Origin: Rhizonema sp. PD37
Lineage (GTDB): Bacteria > Cyanobacteriota > Cyanobacteriia > Cyanobacteriales > Nostocaceae
Reading direction: 5' to 3'
Assembly (NCBI GenBank): GCA_029379215.1
Contig: JAQYWO010000047.1
Span: forward strand, 1 to 38,575
DNA length: 38,575 nt
Part shown: positions 35,226 to 38,575 of the stretch, one piece after another
How the letters are laid out: each line of letters starts with the position of its first letter
Position numbering within the stretch: position 1 is the stretch's first letter
Notes under the pieces: generated by a model
What the model was told of the DNA's origin: nothing
Database searches by the model: none
The model's input: only the letters and a program-made list of their open reading frames with translations
Position numbers and translations under genes: made by a program

Positions 35226-36377
35226 ATGTACTCTTTGAGCAATATATTAAAACCATACAGTGTCGAGGAGTTCTTAAAAAAGAATTGGACGAGCAAAGCA
35301 GTCTTGATACCTGGCGAAGGGGAGAATAAATTTGCTCATCTGTTTTCTTGGGATACCGTTACATATTTGTTGAACTTTCATGCCTTAAAATACCCTGAGC
35401 TACGCTTGGCTTTAGATGAAGAGGTGCTTGATGAGAACGCGAATACTGATATCATCAAGCGATGCCAAGAAGGTGCAACTCTCATTATCAATGGAGTGCA
35501 TAAACGAATTCCGGAACTGGCTAATTTTGCCTCTCAAGTGAAATATGATTTAGGCTGTGGTGTACAAATAAATGCTTACGGCTCATGGCCACAAAAACAA
35601 GGATTTTCTAACCATTATGACACGCATGAAGTCTTTATACTACAAATAGACGGGACAAAAAAATGGTATGTTTTTCCTGATACATTTAAGTATCCCTTAA
35701 CTGAACAAAAATCTTCTTCTTTGAAGCCTCCTGAGGGAGAAGCTTATTTGACGTGTACCCTGAAAAAAGGTGATCTTCTTTACATTCCTCGTGGTCATTG
35801 GCACTATGCGATCGCACTTGATGAACCTTCATTACATCTAACTTTAGGAGTTCATTGTCGAACAGGCATTGACTTTTTAGAATGGGTAGTCAATCAGTTA
35901 CGTCAAGAGGAAGATTGGCGTAAAAGTCAACCTTTATGTGTAGAGACAAAAGTTATAGAGAGCCATTTATCTAATCTAGTAGATCGACTAGATAAGTATT
36001 TTTCTTCTCGTAATAGTTATGATGAATATATCCGCTATTTAGATAGCTTGTACAAGCCAATAGCCCCCTACTCACTACCATATCAAGCAGGGTTTGGAAT
36101 ATTTCACCGTGGCACTGAAACAAAGTTCAGAAATGCTCAGTCTCAGCGCCTAAGAATTTTAGAACAAGCAGACGGTAGTGGATGCACAATTATCATTGCT
36201 GGGAAGGAAGTATCTCTCATGGGTGTACCCATTACTGTTGTGGATAAATTATTCCATACAGAGACTTTCACTGTTAATGATGTTATGAACTGGCTACCAG
36301 ACTACTCTTTAGAAATGGATATTGTCCCTTTGTTATCTCGTCTCGTCGTCGAAGGTATCATCTTCGTTGACAGTTAA
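35226..36377 (+). CDS. JmjC/cupin-like Fe(II)/2-oxoglutarate oxygenase
   Basis: A 383-residue protein from the ATG at 35226 (an in-frame TTG 30 bases earlier is less likely). It resembles the RoxA/YcfD-type JmjC hydroxylases: the iron ligands are visible as H-x-D in SNHYDTHEVFILQIDGTK (His130, Asp132) and the distal His in LYIPRGHWHYAIAL (about residue 193); GTKKWYVFP is the typical strand between them. The C-terminal 150 residues are helical with a winged-helix-like end. Relatives hydroxylate ribosomal proteins or peptides. It is monocistronic with no obvious substrate gene beside it. Confidence 0.82.
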   Translation: MYSLSNILKPYSVEEFLKKNWTSKAVLIPGEGENKFAHLFSWDTVTYLLNFHALKYPELRLALDEEVLDENANTDIIKRCQEGATLIINGVHKRIPELANFASQVKYDLGCGVQINAYGSWPQKQGFSNHYDTHEVFILQIDGTKKWYVFPDTFKYPLTEQKSSSLKPPEGEAYLTCTLKKGDLLYIPRGHWHYAIALDEPSLHLTLGVHCRTGIDFLEWVVNQLRQEEDWRKSQPLCVETKVIESHLSNLVDRLDKYFSSRNSYDEYIRYLDSLYKPIAPYSLPYQAGFGIFHRGTETKFRNAQSQRLRILEQADGSGCTIIIAGKEVSLMGVPITVVDKLFHTETFTVNDVMNWLPDYSLEMDIVPLLSRLVVEGIIFVDS

Positions 36378-36413
36378 AAGGAAGATTCAAGCCAAAGCAT
36401 CGCTCCTCATATC

Positions 36414-36457
36414 TTGCACCAGTCTATTGGAATGTTAAGTCCAATGGACTGATGCAA
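36414..36457. terminator. Strong bidirectional terminator hairpin
   Basis: TTGCACCAGTCTATTGGA at 36414-36431 pairs with TCCAATGGACTGATGCAA at 36440-36457: an 18-base stem with one mismatch and one wobble, 8-base loop. It lies between the converging stops of the JmjC-like gene and the methyltransferase-like gene, as expected for a shared terminator. Confidence 0.75.
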
Positions 36458-36516
36458 TAGATATCAACTACTACCAAATTCAGTCGCTAAATTTCTCCTA
36501 CTTTGTCTGACTTGAA

Positions 36517-37614
36517 TTATGCTTGTATACTTTGTACAAGGCGCGACCAATCAAGCACATTTAGAATGCTGGTCTTGATAGGTCTTTTCTCATCCCAGAA
36601 TATCAATGATGATAAAAGGTTTAGTGCTGCTTTAGAATTTAATTTTTCCAAAATATCTATTGCCGCTTCTTCTGTATCAAACGATAAATAATAAATTGTG
36701 TCATCAAACATTACAGGCTTTCCATCCATTGGCTCTACCAGTCGGAAATGTAGTGCTTTATAAAGCCCACAGATAGCTATACGCCAAGAGCGGAACGCAT
36801 AATCGCCCACACCAAATATTGAAAACCGAGGATTCTTCAAATAAATGGTGCTACCCCTTGCATCAAGCTGAGCAGCATGCTGCAATAGATATTTCCAAGT
36901 CTTTGGTGCATTATTTTGAATAGATGCAGTTTCCTCACCAACATAACGTTGTGTTACAAGAACATATTTGCCACGCCAACCTTTATTGCTGCCAATATCA
37001 GAACCTTTGAGCAAGGGAAAGAGATAATCACTTTCAATTTCGACAACTTCCCTAAATCCATTTTTTAAGCCGTGTGCTGTATGAGTGAACTCCATTACCG
37101 CCGATGCATCATGTTTCACCCCAGAACGCCATTTTTGTGGGCTTTGTCCAACCAGAAATGCACACTCATTGAAAGTCGTTAAATCTCCTACTATTAGTCC
37201 TCCTCGATGACCTACACGCCGTCCTTTATCGTCGCATAAACTATCAAAAATAATGTAATCATGATTAGGTTTCTGAGAGTGATCTGCAAGGCAGATCACT
37301 AACAAACACGCTTCGACTGCTGCCCCAAAATGTTTTTTTGCATCAATGCTAATCATAAAAGCATCTTGAACTGCCGTTCCTTGCCGTTCAGCATGTGCCA
37401 AAATTTTTCGTGCAACTGCTGCATTTCCTACCCGCCCTTCAAACCAGCGCAGAACCTCTAACAACATCCATTCTGAAATATCAAAATTTGCTTTTCCGCT
37501 AAAGGAATGTTCGGAATGCCTGCTTTCAGTTGTAGAAAAAACACGGGCTTCTTGGCAAAGAAGGGGAATATCTAGTGTGGCCGCTGCAATCCTCAGTACT
37601 TGAAACAACTGCAA
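36517..37614 (-). pseudogene. C-terminal half of a type II N6-adenine DNA methyltransferase
   Basis: The 365-codon frame matches the second half of Eco57I-like DNA methyltransferases as I know the family: NFDISEWMLLEVLRWFEGR, SPQKWRSGVKHDASAVMEF, YVLVTQRYVGEETASI, NNAPKTWKYLL, FSIFGVGDYAFRSWRIAI and GKPVMFDDTIYYLSF, the last parts being target recognition. The catalytic N-P-P-Y/W motif, which lies just before NFDISEW in relatives, and everything N-terminal to it are missing; the first 40 codons are unrelated. The usual block between GR and AVARKIL also looks shortened. It is therefore probably an inactive remnant of a restriction-modification system. Confidence 0.7.
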
Positions 37615-37790
37615 CCTCGTTGAAAGCTATACCTATGCAAGTTGCGCTTGCATGGCTGCTTCAGCGCTCACCCAATATCTTGGTTATTTCAGGCACGTCC
37701 TCAGTCGAGCATCTGCCTTGAAAATCTCAAAGCCGCGACTCTACAGCTGTCTCCAGAAGCGATTGCTGATCTGGACTTGATCACCACAAA
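37612..37790 (+). pseudogene. C-terminal fragment of an aldo/keto reductase gene
   Basis: The plus strand encodes ATSLKAIPMQVALAWLLQR then SPNILVISGTSSVEHL, and after a one-base shift ENLKAATLQLSPEAIADLDL. These are the last blocks of bacterial aldo/keto reductases. Only about 55 codons remain and they are frameshifted. The fragment abuts the 5' side of the truncated methyltransferase, so a rearrangement probably removed the starts of both genes. The following 37791-37960 is more GC-rich (ACGCCCGGCCGCTCGGGCC around 37815-37833) and contains no gene. Confidence 0.7.
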
Positions 37791-37960
37791 CGCTCTCGCG
37801 CTAGTACTGAAATCACGCCCGGCCGCTCGGGCCGATGCGTCGCTTGAGAATAACTTCAAGAACTCGGTTTTTATCGTTTTAAGAGGGGTTCTTTGCCTAC
37901 CCTACTAATTTACTTTCAAACACTATGCAAAAAAGCAAACAAGGGAGGCAGATGGGCTTA

Positions 37961-38575
37961 TTAATCTTCTCCTTTAACAATTTCTTTTTGGATAGAGTTC
38001 AGTTGTTCACCCAATTCTTGGCGAGAAGAAGCTTTGAGTAGATATCGAAAAACAAACCAGCCTGCGTAACCAATTCCAGCTAAATTAATAACTGAGTTTA
38101 TCTGCGGAATATCATTGATTGCCTCTACTATGGCTAGGATTATCTTAACTGTAATAATTGATGCAATGATTAAAGGAATACTGATAATTAGAGACTTGTA
38201 TTCATCAAACAGATTAGTTGCAGGTAGCTTTGTGTCAGTATAAGAAGTTTTGTCGGCAATCTCGTTCACAACACTATTGATGTTTTCTTCATTAGATGTT
38301 TCCAGAACCATCGATTGCTCAGTCTTGATGTCGGCAATCTCGTTCACAACACTATTGATGTTTTCTTTACTATCAGTTTCCAGAATCATCGATTGCTCAG
38401 GCTTGATGTCGGCAATCTCGTTCACAACACTATTAATGTTTTCTTTACTATCAGTTTCCAGAACCATCGATTGCTCAGGCTTAATGTCGGCAATCTCGTT
38501 CACAGCACCATTGATGTTTTCTTTACTATCAGTTTCCAGAACCATCGATTGCTCAGGCTTGATGTCGGCAATCTC
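37961..38575 (-). CDS. CAAD-domain membrane protein with tandem N-terminal repeats, 5' end outside window
   Basis: The open frame runs to the window edge, so the start is not seen. The C-terminal 90 residues are a CAAD domain: KSLIISIPLIIASIITVKII, then NDIPQINSVINLAGIGYAGW (two membrane segments) and SSRQELGEQLNSIQKEIVKG. CAAD domains are found only in cyanobacteria and plastids, where they anchor proteins, including some aminoacyl-tRNA synthetases, to thylakoids, and occur alone as curvature-related proteins. Before it lie tandem 26-residue acidic repeats. There is no synthetase in the visible part. Confidence 0.85.
   Translation of the reverse strand, partial: EIADIKPEQSMVLETDSKENINGAVNEIADIKPEQSMVLETDSKENINSVVNEIADIKPEQSMILETDSKENINSVVNEIADIKTEQSMVLETSNEENINSVVNEIADKTSYTDTKLPATNLFDEYKSLIISIPLIIASIITVKIILAIVEAINDIPQINSVINLAGIGYAGWFVFRYLLKASSRQELGEQLNSIQKEIVKGED
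38252..38575 (-). repeat. Tandem 78-bp repeats in the CAAD gene
   Basis: Three complete 78-base units and a fourth partial one (units starting 38545, 38467, 38389 and 38311 on the minus strand) encode copies of MVLETDSKENINSVVNEIAD plus IKPEQS. A further partial unit runs into the window edge. Units differ at only a few positions, which indicates recent expansion. They are coding and in frame, not a CRISPR array. Confidence 0.95.

Noticed and set aside
38252..38575. Regularly spaced repeats that might be a CRISPR array
   Set aside because: The 78-base units are contiguous, without variable spacers, and stay in one open frame that continues into a CAAD domain.

Overview
The window looks like chromosome of a filamentous heterocyst-forming type (Nostocales-like) cyanobacterium. 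The octamer GCGATCGC (HIP1) recurs inside and between genes on both strands, and several proteins belong to families typical of or restricted to cyanobacteria: a CAAD-domain protein, a CHAT protein followed by an AAA-like ATPase relic, a long RluA-type protein with a cyanobacterial N-terminal extension, and a GAF/PAS hybrid histidine kinase. No rRNA, tRNA, CRISPR array, prophage or intact transposase was seen. Functions are assigned by reading motifs; no database search was run.

Left part (1-8471): a sugar-uptake locus. A LacI-type repressor gene reads leftward. A 1.16-kb AT-rich intergenic region with three near-identical 12-16 bp palindromes separates it from two tandem sugar-binding lipoproteins, a double-domain ABC ATPase, a permease and a sugar/H+ symporter. 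Content and order resemble the frt fructose locus with a glcP-type permease, which in some Nostoc/Anabaena strains underlies sugar uptake and symbiosis. The first binding-protein copy appears to have lost its original start codon.

Middle (8472-25993): a Fur-box-like site and a hairpin; a VapBC-like pair whose toxin is truncated; a nitroreductase plus FUSC exporter pair; a decayed cyanobacterial endonuclease-like gene beside a small inverted-repeat element; a VanY-type D,D-carboxypeptidase; AEC and MATE transporters; a 938-residue membrane-anchored protein that I cannot name but which has two recognisable folds in degraded or permuted form; a Yip1-like membrane protein; a phosphoribosyltransferase; a GPH-family symporter; a CHAT protein cut by a stop codon from its ATPase tail; and an RluA-family pseudouridine synthase.

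Right part (25994-38575): more patchy and accessory. It holds a MITE-like element, a DUF433/DUF5615 toxin-antitoxin pair lying between the pseudouridine synthase gene and a decayed duplicate of part of it, a ThiF/HesA-type enzyme, nearly 1 kb of non-coding DNA with IS200/IS605-like hairpins, an XRE regulator divergent from an unknown 386-residue gene with duplicated operator-like repeats between them, an HTH-hybrid kinase operon with ATGA overlap, a JmjC-like oxygenase, the C-terminal half of a DNA methyltransferase against an aldo/keto reductase relic, and a CAAD protein with a tandem 26-residue repeat running off the right edge.

The strongest candidates for a second look are the 938-residue protein, the triple operator and damaged start codon of the sugar locus, the orphan Fur box, the repeat-extended CAAD protein and the repeat-bearing XRE/386-residue gene pair.
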